From NCBI GenBank assembly GCA_037127255.1, contig JBANSL010000009.1, positions 41,206,475-41,270,474 of the forward strand: a stretch of 64,000 nucleotides of DNA. Direction: 5' to 3'. The notes beneath the pieces were generated by a model, which was not told the origin of the DNA, made no database searches, and was given only the letters and a program-made list of their open reading frames with translations. Positions 8,995-20,149 of this stretch are shown in pieces. Both the position numbers and the translations under genes were made by a program. The stretch comes from Persicaria tinctoria (Eukaryota; Streptophyta; Magnoliopsida; Caryophyllales; Polygonaceae). Position 1 is the stretch's first letter. Each line of letters opens with the position of its first letter.

Positions 8995-10967
8995 TGATGT
9001 CTCCAAAGTAGCCATGTCTTTATGCATATTTTAGTTCCATATTGTTTACATTTTGCATATTTCGGGTTGAGAATATGTCAGATTTATGTAGTATATGCTT
9101 ATTTGTCAGAAATGGAGATCTACATAAATTTTTGGTTAATACTGCAGAATATGGAACCATTTCGGGAGAAAATCAAGAAGCGAGAATCGGCGCTCAAAGT
9201 CACTCGACATCGACGAGCCTTAGTCGATGTCGATGAATCACGCCTAGACACACCCTATTCGAAGAGCACATGTCGAGGAGCAGCCAATCCGGAGCCAAGA
9301 AGGGATTATCCGGATCTAAGGAGAAATTACCCGTAGTCGAGGAGAGACTACTCGACCATGCCCGGACATCCTCCTCGAGATCGAGGACTGTTACCCGAGG
9401 TCGACAAGGCTGAGAGCCCACACCCGAGCATGTAGAGAAGATCTCCCCGACGCTACCGAGAAGACCTAGTCGACGAGCCACCTTTACTCGAGATCGAGTA
9501 AGGGTACTCTAGATCGACGACGCCTAGGAACCATCTCCGAGCATGTCGAGGGAAGCTGCTCGACAACACCAGGAGGCCAAGACAACGAACCTCCCAACTC
9601 GAGATCGACGAGAAGTCCTCGAGATCGAGTACCCTTGTGAGGCCTATCCGAGCTTGTCGAGGACCAGCAACCCGAGACGCCGAGCCAAGCCCAGTTGACG
9701 AAAATTCTACTCGAGATCGAGTAGGACTCCAGAAGCCGCGTAACGCGTTTTGATCTATCCTACTCGGATTGGGATTCCTTGGAGTCGAAGGTTGCAGATT
9801 CTATCCGATTTTATCAAGATACATCATGAAGAGAGAGATCTATCCGCTTGAAGACACTTTAGATATATTTCCCTTATTTAGATTTAATTATGTTGTTACT
9901 TTAATGCTTTTAGATATAGTTTTAGATAGAGATAGATAGTTCTATCCTTGAATAGCAAGGTTTAGAGGCCTATAAAAAAGCCTATGGGGCTGATTTCTAA
10001 TCATTCAATTTCAGTATGAGAAGTAGTATTAGAGAGAGAAAGTGAGGCCAAGTGGAGCAAAGGAGCGAGAGCAAGTTGGCTTTGTTCGGTTGTACTTTCT
10101 TCAGTTTGGTTTTAATGCAAGTTGTTATTTCCTTTCAATCGATGTCTAAGGTTGCGATGAAGCGCGAGTAGTCCACCCACTTCTAGGGTTGGAGCGAGCC
10201 CGACGATAGCCTTGCGTGTTTGAGGTAAAGATCCGACTTTTATCATGTTTTAAGCATCTACTACTTGTTATGTGTTTATTATCCATCTAATGGAGATCCA
10301 TGCTATCAACTTGGATTATAAATATAAAATCGGTAGAGACAATTAGGGTTTCTTGAAAGAGTTGTCTAATTGTTGGAAAAGGCGAAAGCTTAGTCCTTTG
10401 ATGCGATTCACATGATTATCTGTTTTATTTTTGCCTTATGCATGCTTGGTTATCGTTGTTGCAAACCCCAATCTTGGAAGTCCTTTTACATACAATTTAG
10501 TTCGAATCCCCAAAGCCTTTGCCTTTACTTTATTTCTTCCGTTTCGTTTTCTGCCTTTACTCAATCTCGACCAAGTCTGGTCGATCTCGAGTTACTGATA
10601 TTCGATCTAGCATCGCTGTAGCTTCTTTGTGCAGGAACTCGACAAGACCAACCCGAAGTCGACGAGCCAACTCGATCTCGAGTAGGGCCTACTCGATCTC
10701 GAGTACAAATTGCCTGTACCTGCTGCGCTGCTCGACTAGTTTGAACTCCTGTCGACTAACCCTAGTTGAGATCTAGCACACCTGTGGTCGACTTCCGTGA
10801 GATTCCACCGCTGCCTAGGATCAGCTGACACGCTTCCTCGTGGATCGATCCTGACTTCCCGCTGCTACATCAGGAGGAGGTCTTGTAATTATTTGCAAGG
10901 GACGGAATCTGGTTTGCCTTAGTTTATTTACATTCTATTTTGCATACTCGATTTCTCTCCTACAACA
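8995..10967 (+). repeat. 5' LTR of the Athila-like element
   Basis: The LTR begins TGATGTCTCC and ends TCCTACAACA, with the PBS three bases later. A TATA-like box (cctataaaaaag) lies at about 9970, so transcription should start near 10000. The LTR is unusually rich in the palindromic word TCGANNTCGA, in clusters at 9200-9230, 9360-9400, 9478-9500, 9600-9730 and 10570-10700. Positions 9236-10967 match the 3' LTR at 15949-17695. Positions 8995-9235 have no counterpart there. Confidence 0.8.
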
Positions 10968-10970
10968 AAT

Positions 10971-10988
10971 TGGCGCCGTTGCCGGGGA
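10971..10988 (+). other. Primer-binding site, tRNA-Asp type
   Basis: The sequence tggcgccgttgccgggga begins three bases after the 5' LTR. This is the PBS form used by plant Athila-lineage elements to prime minus-strand synthesis from tRNA-Asp. Confidence 0.8.
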
Positions 10989-11050
10989 AGCTATCATTCG
11001 CGCCTTAGGTAGTTAGTTCTCACGTCTGCTTTGAGTTACTTTACAGGTGT

Positions 11051-13918
11051 ATGCGCCATTCTGGTCAACCACCTGAGTTTGACGGCTTAGACAACCCAGA
11101 ACGTCTTATACAAGCCCACGCTAGACTGAAAAGAGCCATGGCTGCCGCAGGAACCCAGGAACAGCTGATACAGAGGCTTACAAGGGAACTGGCCACAAAA
11201 GATGCTGCTATCGCCGCCGAGAAAGTAGCAAGGGAGAAAGCAGAAGCTGAGCATGCCCAATATCTCACCACTGCAGAGGATTATATGCATCCAACGCTCG
11301 TCGTGCCTGAATCGGCGATTCTCATCCTTGATAACTCTTTTGAAATTCGCACTCAGTTTCTTATAGAGCTTAAAAATAATGCTTTTTATGGCAAATTTAA
11401 TGAGTGTCCTCTTGAACATATTACCAATTTTTCTGACATGTGTCGTACTCTTGCTGAAGGTACTACGCTGGAATATGTCAAGATGAAAGCTTTTCGCTGG
11501 TCTCTCGCTGGGCATGCACTGAAGTGGATTGAAGGGCTAAAACCAAGATCACTCACAACATGGGCCCAAGTAGAGCAAGAATTTCTGAATAAATTCTTCC
11601 CACCCGCCAAAACAGCACTTATCCGCCAGAAAATCATTGCCATCAAACAGAAGTCCGGGGAACCACTAGAAAAGGCATGGGAATGTTACAAAGAACTGTT
11701 GCGATCTTGCCCTACTCATGGATAGCCACCCTACGTCATTCAGGAGATCTTCTTCAACTCTCTTGATCAATTCACTAAGGACAGAATCAACCATTATACT
11801 CGCTATGAGTATCTGACAATGCCGCCAATTGACGCCTGGGGTGTGCTAGACAAGCTCACCAATTATGACAACAAATATGGGTCTACTGCAAACTATGAAG
11901 AGAACTCCTATGCAAGGCCAGCACCATCTATGCCACTCTATGAGCCAGCAAAGGAGATTGACCCAGATGTCAGGGAGCAGTTCTATAGAGACCAAAATCG
12001 CAAGCTCCTCAAGAAAGTCAAATATTTATCTGTTAATCAGCCTTGCATCGAATGCGGATCACAGCGGCACACCACTACTGAGTGCCCACACACTAAGCAA
12101 GTCAGAATGGTAGAAACACATGAACAGGTAGCCTACGTCGAGGGTCCAAATCGCTACATGGGAGATCAAAGGTTCTATCAACCTCAGTGGAACCAAGGTC
12201 CTCCTAGGAACCCCCCACCCTACAGAGCTCCAGGACATCCAGAAAGGGATTAAAAGAAGGATGATATGCAGCTCATCTTTGAGGAGATGCGTCGGAATCA
12301 GGGCACCATCAACAACCAGTTCCAGAACATCACTACAAAATTTGGAGAACTGGACATCTGGAAAAGGGGAATAGAGACCCAGATGGGTCAAATCGCTGCA
12401 CAGATCCCATGACCATCCGGACAACTCCCTGGGCAAATAGAACCAAATCCTAAGGGTAAGACCGGACACGTCGCAGCTATCAAACTCAGAAGTGGGCATC
12501 AATTACACGAGCCAGAGGTCGGTAAACAGCAAGGCAAGGTAGAGCAACAACTCGAGACAGAGCAAAGTCTACTCGATCTCGAGGAGACTCTACTCGACCT
12601 CGACGAGAAGTTGCCTGACACAGACGAGAAGCTGAGCTCGGACTCCACTGCGCAGCCCAACAAGTCGAAGTCGACCACCCAAGTCGATCTCGAGGAGCCT
12701 CTGGTCGAGATCGAGGAATATCAAGCCGACGTTGACGACTCGGCAACACCTTCGACGTCTGATCTGGCTCCAAAACATAAAAAGCAATTGCCTTTCCCTT
12801 CCAAAGCATAGAAAGATCCCATTGCAGGTAGGTTTACCAGATTTGTTAATGTGCTGCAAGAACTGAATGTTTCTATTCCTTTTACAGAAGCCCTGCAAGA
12901 GATGCCTAGATATGTCAAATTTCTGAAGGAAATCCTGAGCAAGAAGCGATCCATTTCAGATATCGCAGGCGAGTGCAAAGTACTCCACTTCCCTGAAAAG
13001 AGACCTGACCCTGGTAAGTTTTCTATTACTGTGGGTTTTGGACAATATAAATATGAGTCTCTGTGTGATTTAGGAGCAAGTGTGAGCATCATGCCCTTAT
13101 CAATCTGGCGGAAGGTAAAAATAGGATGCATAGAACCTGTGGATGCCAAGCTTTACATGACAAACAATACAGTAGTCATCCCAACAGGTATAGTTGAAAA
13201 TGTCCCTGTCCAGGTTGGTAAATTCCTTGTTCCAACATATTTCCTTATCATAGAATGTGCTGAAGATCCTACTAGCCCTATTATTCTTGGTAGACCATTC
13301 TTAGCAACTACAGATGCCAGAATTAGTGTTAAGAATCGCTCGCTCACCTTCACCATAGGCGATGAGGTTTTAGATTTCTCTTTTGGCCCAGCAAAAGAGG
13401 AAATATCATGGCTGGAGTTGAAAAGCATCAACAACCACGGGACCAAGCAAACAGCGGAGGAAAGCACCAGCACTGTCCTCGAGGTCGACAAGAGCTACTC
13501 GATCTCGACAAGTGTGCTACTCAATCTCGACCAAGACTCGTCGATGTCGACTTCCTCTACTAAGCCACTGACTTGCCCAGAGCCTAAGTATGGGGTCCCT
13601 GTACTCGATCTCGACCAGCAGTACTTGACATCGACTAGCCCCAAGCCCAAAGATTTCTGTTTTGGGTCCGAAAAGGTAAGTTCAAGTATGAATTCTACTC
13701 CCCCTCGGTCCATTAAGAAATTTATCAATAATTTAAGGGGAGGTAAGGCCCCGTGGCAAGAAAATCTACGAAAACTAGGAGCTGGAAGGAAGAAGAAGAA
13801 AGAGAAGGGAGATGATGCAAGCAACCACCTATCAGCTGAGCTTACATACTACCATCAGGACCTAGATGATCCGGGAGAAGGGCCAAGCATGAGCGGGCCC
13901 CACACTAATGGTCCTTGA
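11051..13918 (+). pseudogene. Athila-type gag-protease frame with four in-frame stops
   Basis: A single unshifted frame runs from ATG 11051 to TGA 13916-13918 (956 codons). It is interrupted by TAG 11723-11725, TAA 12251-12253, TGA 12410-12412 and TAG 12809-12811. The Gag core includes NAFYGKFNECPLEHITNFSD, then FRWSLAGHALKWIEGL and LNKFFPPAKT. A zinc knuckle CIECGSQRHTTTEC (CX2CX4HX4C) lies near 12047-12090. A retropepsin-like protease starts near 13020, with active-site motif LCDLGASVSIMP (Asp codon at 13067) and the flap-side IILGRPFL. Between knuckle and protease, and after protease, the frame carries runs like LDLEETLLDLDEK made by TCGANNTCGA repeats. No reverse transcriptase follows. 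Lack of frameshifts suggests the stops are few and recent, or tolerated because Gag was supplied in trans. Confidence 0.8.
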
Positions 13919-15852
13919 GCGCAAACGGAGAAGTCGGCCTAGCGACTCTAAAATCTAGAGCATGTACATAAAACTTTATGAATTTTGGGACTTTTTGGTT
14001 TTTGGTTTTGGTTTTATGTCTTTTAGAATACTTCATGTGGATAGTCTTGTTTTTGTGTGCAATCTAACAGTTTTAGGTCGGCAAGCATATAAGGATCGTG
14101 AAAAGTGGAATAAAGAAGTCCCTGAAAAGCAGTCAGAATCGACGAAGGCCAAGTCGACGATAACCAGGAGGAGCAGCCCAGACACTCGTCGATGTCGAGT
14201 AGGCCAACCTGATATCGACAAGCCCAGAAGCTCCTCGACTTCAGGAACCACTGGACGCAGACAAAGCTCCTCGAGATCGAGTACACTGTACTCGAGATCG
14301 ACAAGCATCTCTACTCGACATGCACTGATCTGCCATCCTCGATGTGTTATCCTGTGAGTTCCTTCCTTTACTCTTGTTGTTATTTAATTTTTATACTGTG
14401 GGGACACTGTATATTTTAAGTATGGGGTGGGGGAAGGGCTCATTGTCATTATTATATATTTTAGTCTTGCTTTTGGTTTTTACATGGTGAAATTTTAATT
14501 TTTTATGTTATGCATTTATGTTTAAATTTTTATGCATTTAAGTTTTTTGTCATACTTTAGTCTTGTTTTTTAAGAAAAAAAAATAAAAAAAATAAAAAAT
14601 AGAAAATGTCGAAAATGTCGAAAAAGAATAAAATGCATATTTAAATTTTCGCATTGTTTTAGTTTTTAAACCCTAACTTAGATGTCCTATGATGATAAAT
14701 AATGATTGACTTGATCATATAAACCATATGGCGTGTTTGGAAGGTTTAGCCTAAGCCCTCAAAATGGTTTTTTATGTGGATTGTGAACTTGTGATGAAAT
14801 TGAGCATATATGATCCTAAGCTAAAGGTTAAAATCCAACAAAAAATGTCCTAGTGGGAATTTTGGCCTTATAGGGAGAACATTAAAAATCCCTCTGCTTT
14901 CTTGAGTGTATTTACTCTTCCTATGCATCTCTAAATGTTGTGGTAGTTATTCAAACCCAATGCATTTATATGTTTATGTTGATGAAAATTAAATGATGGA
15001 GGCACATTTTAAGCCAATTTTATTCTCTCTTTACCTACCCTGCATTATCCCTGCTTGAAGCCAGAACATTAGCCTGTGACTTTTATTGTGAACTCCACAA
15101 AATTATCCTTAGCCAAATTGAGCCTGGCCCCCATTTGGGAATTAAGACTTAGAGTTGATTGAAAGAATGGTTTGCGGAAAGAATGAGCTTATGTTGCATT
15201 TCAAGTAAGAAGGATTTTTGGAGTTTATTGAGATATGGGTTGGTTTTAAATTTTTATCTTGCTGTGCATATTATGTAAAAGGATTTTTGGCTCACCTTAT
15301 AAATGTACATTAGTTTTTATTTTATTTTCGTTCAAAAAAAAATTCCGAAAAAGAAAAAAAAAAGAAGAAAAAAAAAAGTATATATGTTTATGAATAAAGT
15401 GCAAGAGCCAAATTTACCTTATTTCTTTCATTATTTCGCAAGATACATACTTTGGAGAGGTTGAGGAAGTTTGAAAGGTTACATACTTCATTGAGATAAA
15501 GTGGGAGAGTTTGGTTGATGCATATGACTGAGAAATTATGGTTTGGTTGTGTTGGAGATTTAGGAGTCTTGATTCCCGAATTTTATTAAGCATCACATGG
15601 CCAAATAATTCCATACCCTTATATTTCTTACCAAGCCCCATTACAACCCCGCCGAATGGAATCTTCTTTGAAGACTTCTATTGAGCGAAGTCCTCCTGAT
15701 AATTCTTGTTGCATTTTCATAATTGGGTGCGAAGTGGATTTATATTTAAATTGCAATGTTTATGAGATTGTATATGGAATTGAGTTGAGAGTTGATATAC
15801 ATAGCCTAAACACATTGAGAGCTGAGTGTAAACACATTATCCCTGTGAGGTT
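13919..15852 (+). other. Non-coding 3' part of the Athila-like element
   Basis: No pol or env domain can be seen. More TCGANNTCGA words lie at 14137-14330. A purine-rich tract (agtatggggtgggggaaggg) at 14420-14440 resembles an internal polypurine tract; it is not next to the 3' LTR. The rest is AT-rich with A-runs at about 14570-14610 and 15337-15378. Confidence 0.55.
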
Positions 15853-15952
15853 GGATTTATATTGCCAATGCCTATGGATCGCTCATATATGGATTTATAT
15901 TGCCAATGCCTATGGATCGCTCATATATTGCCAATGCCTATGGATCGCTCAC
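15853..15952. repeat. 38-bp tandem repeat at the 3' LTR junction
   Basis: A 38-bp unit (tggatttatattgccaatgc ... cgctcatata) occurs twice in perfect tandem at 15853-15890 and 15891-15928. A third partial copy runs straight into LTR sequence near 15949. It marks the point where the 3' LTR has lost its 5' portion. Confidence 0.75.
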
Positions 15953-17695
15953 GTCTAGACACACCCTAGTCGAAGAGCACATGTCGAGGAGCAGCCAACC
16001 CGGAGCCAAGAAGGGATTATCCGGATCTAAGGAGAAATTACCCGGAGTCGAGGAAAGACTACCCGACCATGCTCGGACATCCTCCTCGAGATCGAGGACT
16101 GTTACCCGAGGTCGACAAGGCTGAGAGCCCACACCCGAGCATGTCAAGAAGATCTCCCCGACGCTGCCGAGAAGACCTAGTCGACGAGCCACCTTTACTC
16201 GAGATCGAGTAAGGGTACTCGAGATCGACGATGCCTAGGAACCATGTCCGAGCATGTCGAGGGAAGCTGCTCGACAATACCAGGAGGCCAAGACGACGAA
16301 CCTCCCAACTCGAGATCGATGAGAAGTCCTCGAGATCGAGTACCCTTGTGAGGCCTATCCGAGCCTGTCGAGGACCAGCAACCCGAGACGCCGAGCCAAG
16401 CCCAGTCGACGACAATTCTACTCGAGATCGAGTAGCCTTACTCGAGATCGAGTAGGACTCCAGAAGCCGCGTAACGCGTTTTGATCTATCCTACTCGGAT
16501 TGGGATTCCTTGGAGCCGAAGGCTGCCAATTCTATCCGATTTTATCAAGATACATCATGAAGAGAGAGATCTATCCACTTGAAGACACTTTAGATATATT
16601 TCCCTTATTTAGATTTAATTATGTTGTTACTTTAATGCTTTTAGATATAGTTTTAGATAGAGATAGATAGTTCTATCCTTGAATAGCAAGGTTTAGAGGC
16701 CTATAAATAAAGCCCATGGGGCTGATTTCTAATCATTCAATTTCAGTAGGAGAAGTAGTATTATAGAGAGAAAGTGAGGCCAAGTGGAGCAAAGGAGCGA
16801 GAGCAAGTTGGCTTAGTTCGGTTGTACTTTCTTCAGTTTGGTTTTAATGCAAGTTGTTATTTCCTTTCAATCGATGTCTGAGGTTGCGATGAAGCGCGAG
16901 TAGTCCACCCACTTCTAGGGTTGGGGCGAGCCCGACGATAGCCCTGCGTGTTTGAGGTAAAGATCCGACTTTTATCATGTTTTAAGCATCACTTGTTATG
17001 TGTTTATTACCCATCTAATGGAGGTCCATGCTATCAACTTGGATTATAAACATAAAATCGGTAGAGACAATTAGGGTTTCTTGAAAGAGTTGTCTAATTA
17101 TTGGAAAAGGCAAAAGCTTAGTCCTTTGATGCGATTCACATGATTATCTGTTTTATTTTTGCCTTATGCATGCTTGGTTATCGTTGTTGCAAACCCCAAT
17201 CTTGGAAGTCCTTTTACATACAGTTCAGTTCGAATCCCCAAAGCCTTTGCCTTTACTTTATTTCTTCCGTTTCGTTTTCTGCCTTTACTCAATCTCGACC
17301 AAGTCTGGTCGATCTCGAGTTACTGATATTCGATCTAGCATCGTTGTAGCTTCTTTGTGCAGGAACTCGACAAGACCAACCCGAAGTCGACGAGCCAACT
17401 CGATCTCAAGTAGGGCCTACTCGATCTCGAGTACAAATTGCCTGTGACTGCTGCGCTGCTCGACTAGTTTGATCTCCTGTCGACTAACCCTAGTCGAGAT
17501 CTAGCACACCGGTGGTCGACTTCCGTGAGATTCCACCGCTGCCTAGGATCCGCTGACACGCTTCCTCGTGGATCTATCCTGACTTCCCGCTGCTACATCA
17601 GGAGGAGGTCTTGTAATTATTTGCAAGGGACGGAATCTGGTTTGCCTTAGTTTATTTACATTCTATTTTGCATACTCGATTTCACTCCTACAACA
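15949..17695 (+). repeat. 3' LTR of the Athila-like element, 5' truncated
   Basis: It matches 9236-10967 closely and ends CACTCCTACAACA, followed by target duplication ctcat. A TATA box (cctataaataaagcc) lies at about 16701. Differences from the 5' LTR include an extra copy of the tactcgagatcgagta palindrome at 16420-16455 and scattered substitutions. The start lacks the TGATGTC head. Confidence 0.75.
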
Positions 17696-17700
17696 CTCAT
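17696..17700. repeat. Target-site duplication ctcat, right copy
   Basis: It is identical to 8990-8994 and directly follows the 3' LTR end. Confidence 0.75.
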
Positions 17701-19643
17701 ATGCATCAATCCGACAAAGGAGGACTCGGGAAAGTGCATTACAAGAACAGAGCAGAATGCTGAGAGCTGACACACCTACTCGACGTTGACCAAACCTCCT
17801 CGACGTCGACTACAGCTGTGAGCGAAGACTGATCGAGGACGGAAGACGGAAACAACTCGAGTTCGAATGTCCTCGACGTCGAGTACACTTCCTCGAAGTC
17901 GACCACACCTAGAACCCCACCCGAGCTGCAAAGAGAAGTCGAGATCGACGAGTTCTCCTCGACGTCGACCAAACTTCCTCGACGTCGACCAGACTATTGT
18001 TGGGCCGCGAGTGCGTTGGGCCAATCCGAGCATATGTGGATTACTTGGGTACGAAGCAAGGCCGGATCATCCATGATTCTATCAAGATCTATCTATGGAA
18101 GGAAGGATTTATCCACTACATGAAGATTTATATATTTTCCTTTTAGGATTAATGTTTCTTTTATCTAAAATTATATCTTTAGGACTAGATAGAGATTTAT
18201 TTCCTTGGATAGAAAGGATTTAAGCCTATAAATAAAGCCCACGGGGCTAGTTTTTAATCATTCCAATTCCAACCCAGAGAGAACACAAGTAGAGAGAGAG
18301 AGAGAGTGGGGGCCGAGAGTGGTTTTGTCCTGCGAGAGCGGATTTGGCTTCAATCGGTTTTAAGCTCTGTTTAGTTTATTAATGCAGTTTAGTTTTCTTT
18401 TTTTATTGATGTCTTTTGCTATGATGAAGAGCGAGTAGTCCACCTACTTCTAGGGTTAGGGTGAGTCCGACGATAGCCAAGCGTGTTTGAGGTAAAGATT
18501 CGACCTTTATTGTGCTTTGATCATCCACTGCCTTTTATATGTTTATTATCTATTTAATAGATATTCAGGTTATCAACTTGGATTTTAAACATAAAATTGG
18601 TAGATACAATTAGGGTTTCTTGAGAGAGTTGTCCAATTGTTGGAAAAGGCGAAAGCTTAATCCTTTGATGTGATTGTATAAAATTGGTAGATACAATTAT
18701 TTCTCTTTATCTTGCAAACCCCGATCTTGGAAGTTTTCTTTTACATTGTTTATTTCGAAATCTGCAATTTGTTTCGTTACTGTTTTCTCCTCGACGTCGA
18801 CCACATCTCCTCGACGTCGACCACATCTCCTCGACGTTGACCAAACCTAGTCGACGTCGACTACTGATTTTCAATCAGAAGTTTCTGCTCGAGATCGCTG
18901 CTCGTTTTTGTCCCTGCAGGTCCTCGACTTCGATCAGCCTTACTCGACATCGACGACTTCTACTCGACGTCGAGGACACTTGGTCGACGTCGACCACCAC
19001 CAGTGACCTTGGATAGCAAGGATTTCTTGAGAGAGTTGTCCAATTGTTGGAAAAGGCGAAAGCTTAATCCTTTGATGTGGTTGTATAAAATTGGTAGATA
19101 CAATTATTTCTCTTTATCTTGCAAACCCCGATCTTGGAAGTTTTCTTTTACATTGTTTATTTCGAAATCTGCAATTTGTTTCGTTACTGTTTTCTTCTCG
19201 ACGTCGACCACATCTCCTCGACGTTGACCAAACCTAGTCGACGTCGACTACTGATTTTCGATTAGAAGTTTCTGCTCGAGATCGCTGCTCGTTTTTGTCC
19301 CTGCAGGTCCTCGACTTCGATCAGCCTTACTCGACATCGACGACTTCTACTCGACGTCGAGGACACTTGGTTGACGTCGACCACCACCAGTGACCTTGCT
19401 TGCTCGAATTCGACTGTGCCTGACCCCAGTCGACCACCCTTGGTCGAGGTCGAGTACTTTGTGGTCAATCACTGCCCGTGAGATTCTTCCGCTGCCTGAG
19501 ATCCGTTGACCAGCTTCCTCGAGGATCGAACCTGACTTCCTGCTACTACAACGGGAGGGAGTCTTGAACATTATTTGCTAGGAACTGAATCTGTTTGCTT
19601 TATTTTATTCATATTTTATTTGCAATCTCGATTTCCTCTGTCA
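17701..19643 (+). mobile_element. Athila-like LTR, right part (split LTR)
   Basis: This continues the LTR that began at 8691. It has the same plan as the inner LTRs but is clearly diverged: a TATA box with cctataaataaagcccacgggg near 18227, a ttcttgagagagttgtcc segment, and an end near atttcctctgtca at 19643. It carries many TCGACGTCGA palindromes (17775-17995, 18790-18990, 19198-19450). No PBS, gag or second LTR of this element follows, so it is best read as a solo LTR inserted in the minus-strand gag. A convincing target duplication is not visible and the right end is accurate only to a few bases. Confidence 0.6.
18613..19398. repeat. About 400-bp tandem duplication inside the split LTR
   Basis: The segment beginning tttcttgagagagttgtcc at 18613 and ending cagtgacctt near 19010 is repeated at 19023-19398 with few differences. 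One TCGACGTCGA unit present in the first copy is missing from the second, so the palindromes change in number between copies. Confidence 0.8.
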
Positions 19644-20008
19644 ATAACCCTGTTGTTGATGGAAGACATGGGGATCGCGCTGAAGTTGCACCCCACTAGC
19701 TTGTTGGTTGAGGTAGGGGTTGGGGTTGTAATTCCTTGCGAAGAACTGATACGAGTGTAACCACCCCACATCCCGTAGGGAGCAACCGGGGGAGGCTGCG
19801 CCGTGTCCCAAGGAGGTTGTTGAGGGATGATTCCTCCGTCGTGATGTTGAGCTTCCTTTTTGGGAGGGTTGCTGAGGTTCAGACCATTGGTTTCTTCAGG
19901 TTCGTTATTTTGTTGTCCAAATTCTTCCCCAAACAGTGTAAAACTCATGATTCCGTCGTCTGCTGAATAATCAGTGTTAAAAGAGTAATAAGCAATGCTT
20001 TTTGACAT
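19644..20008 (-). pseudogene. Ty3/gypsy gag, amino-terminal part, minus strand
   Basis: Read from ATG 20008 on the minus strand, the frame stays open until it enters LTR sequence at about 19643. It is Pro/Gln/Asn-rich (QQPPWDTAQPPPVAPYGMWG), typical of the variable start of plant gypsy Gag. It starts about 120 bp downstream of the PBS at 20149-20129. I infer it was continuous with 8690-7681 before the Athila-like LTR inserted; no family-level match is claimed for this part alone. Confidence 0.55.
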
Positions 20009-20128
20009 CTCATGTAGGGTTTATGAAGAATGAATAGAGTAACAAAGCAGATAAAAATGTAATTGAAAGGAATTAAACAAGCGTAATATAAAGAAGCGTA
20101 TTGCTACGCGGAACATCTCGTCGTGAAA

Positions 20129-20149
20129 GGTTCCCACAAACGGCGCCAA
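20129..20149 (-). other. Primer-binding site of the minus-strand gypsy element
   Basis: On the minus strand the sequence is ttggcgccgtttgtgggaac, directly after the LTR end. This tggcgccgt...gtggga form is common in plant Tat-lineage gypsy elements. It fixes the orientation of the element as minus. Confidence 0.65.

Larger units (their letters stand above)
8995..17695 (+). mobile_element. Non-autonomous Athila-like Ty3/gypsy element (gag-pro only)
   Basis: The element comprises a 5' LTR 8995-10967, the PBS tggcgccgttgccggg at 10971 (tRNA-Asp type, typical of the Athila lineage), and one gag-protease frame 11051-13918. About 2 kb of non-coding DNA follows, then a 3' LTR 15949-17695. Target duplication ctcat flanks both ends. 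I find no reverse transcriptase, RNase H or integrase anywhere inside, so it would need enzymes supplied in trans. Its make-up resembles the TR-GAG class of non-autonomous elements. The 3' LTR lacks the first 240 bp or so of the 5' LTR. The LTRs differ by several substitutions and small indels, so the insertion is not very recent. It lies within another LTR of the same broad family. Confidence 0.8.

Noticed and set aside
12486..12898. Overlapping minus-strand frames in the gag-pro region
   Set aside because: Explained by palindromic TCGANNTCGA repeats that keep several frames open.
14420..14440. Purine tract as the polypurine tract for the 3' LTR
   Set aside because: It lies 1.5 kb before the LTR; kept only as an internal tract.
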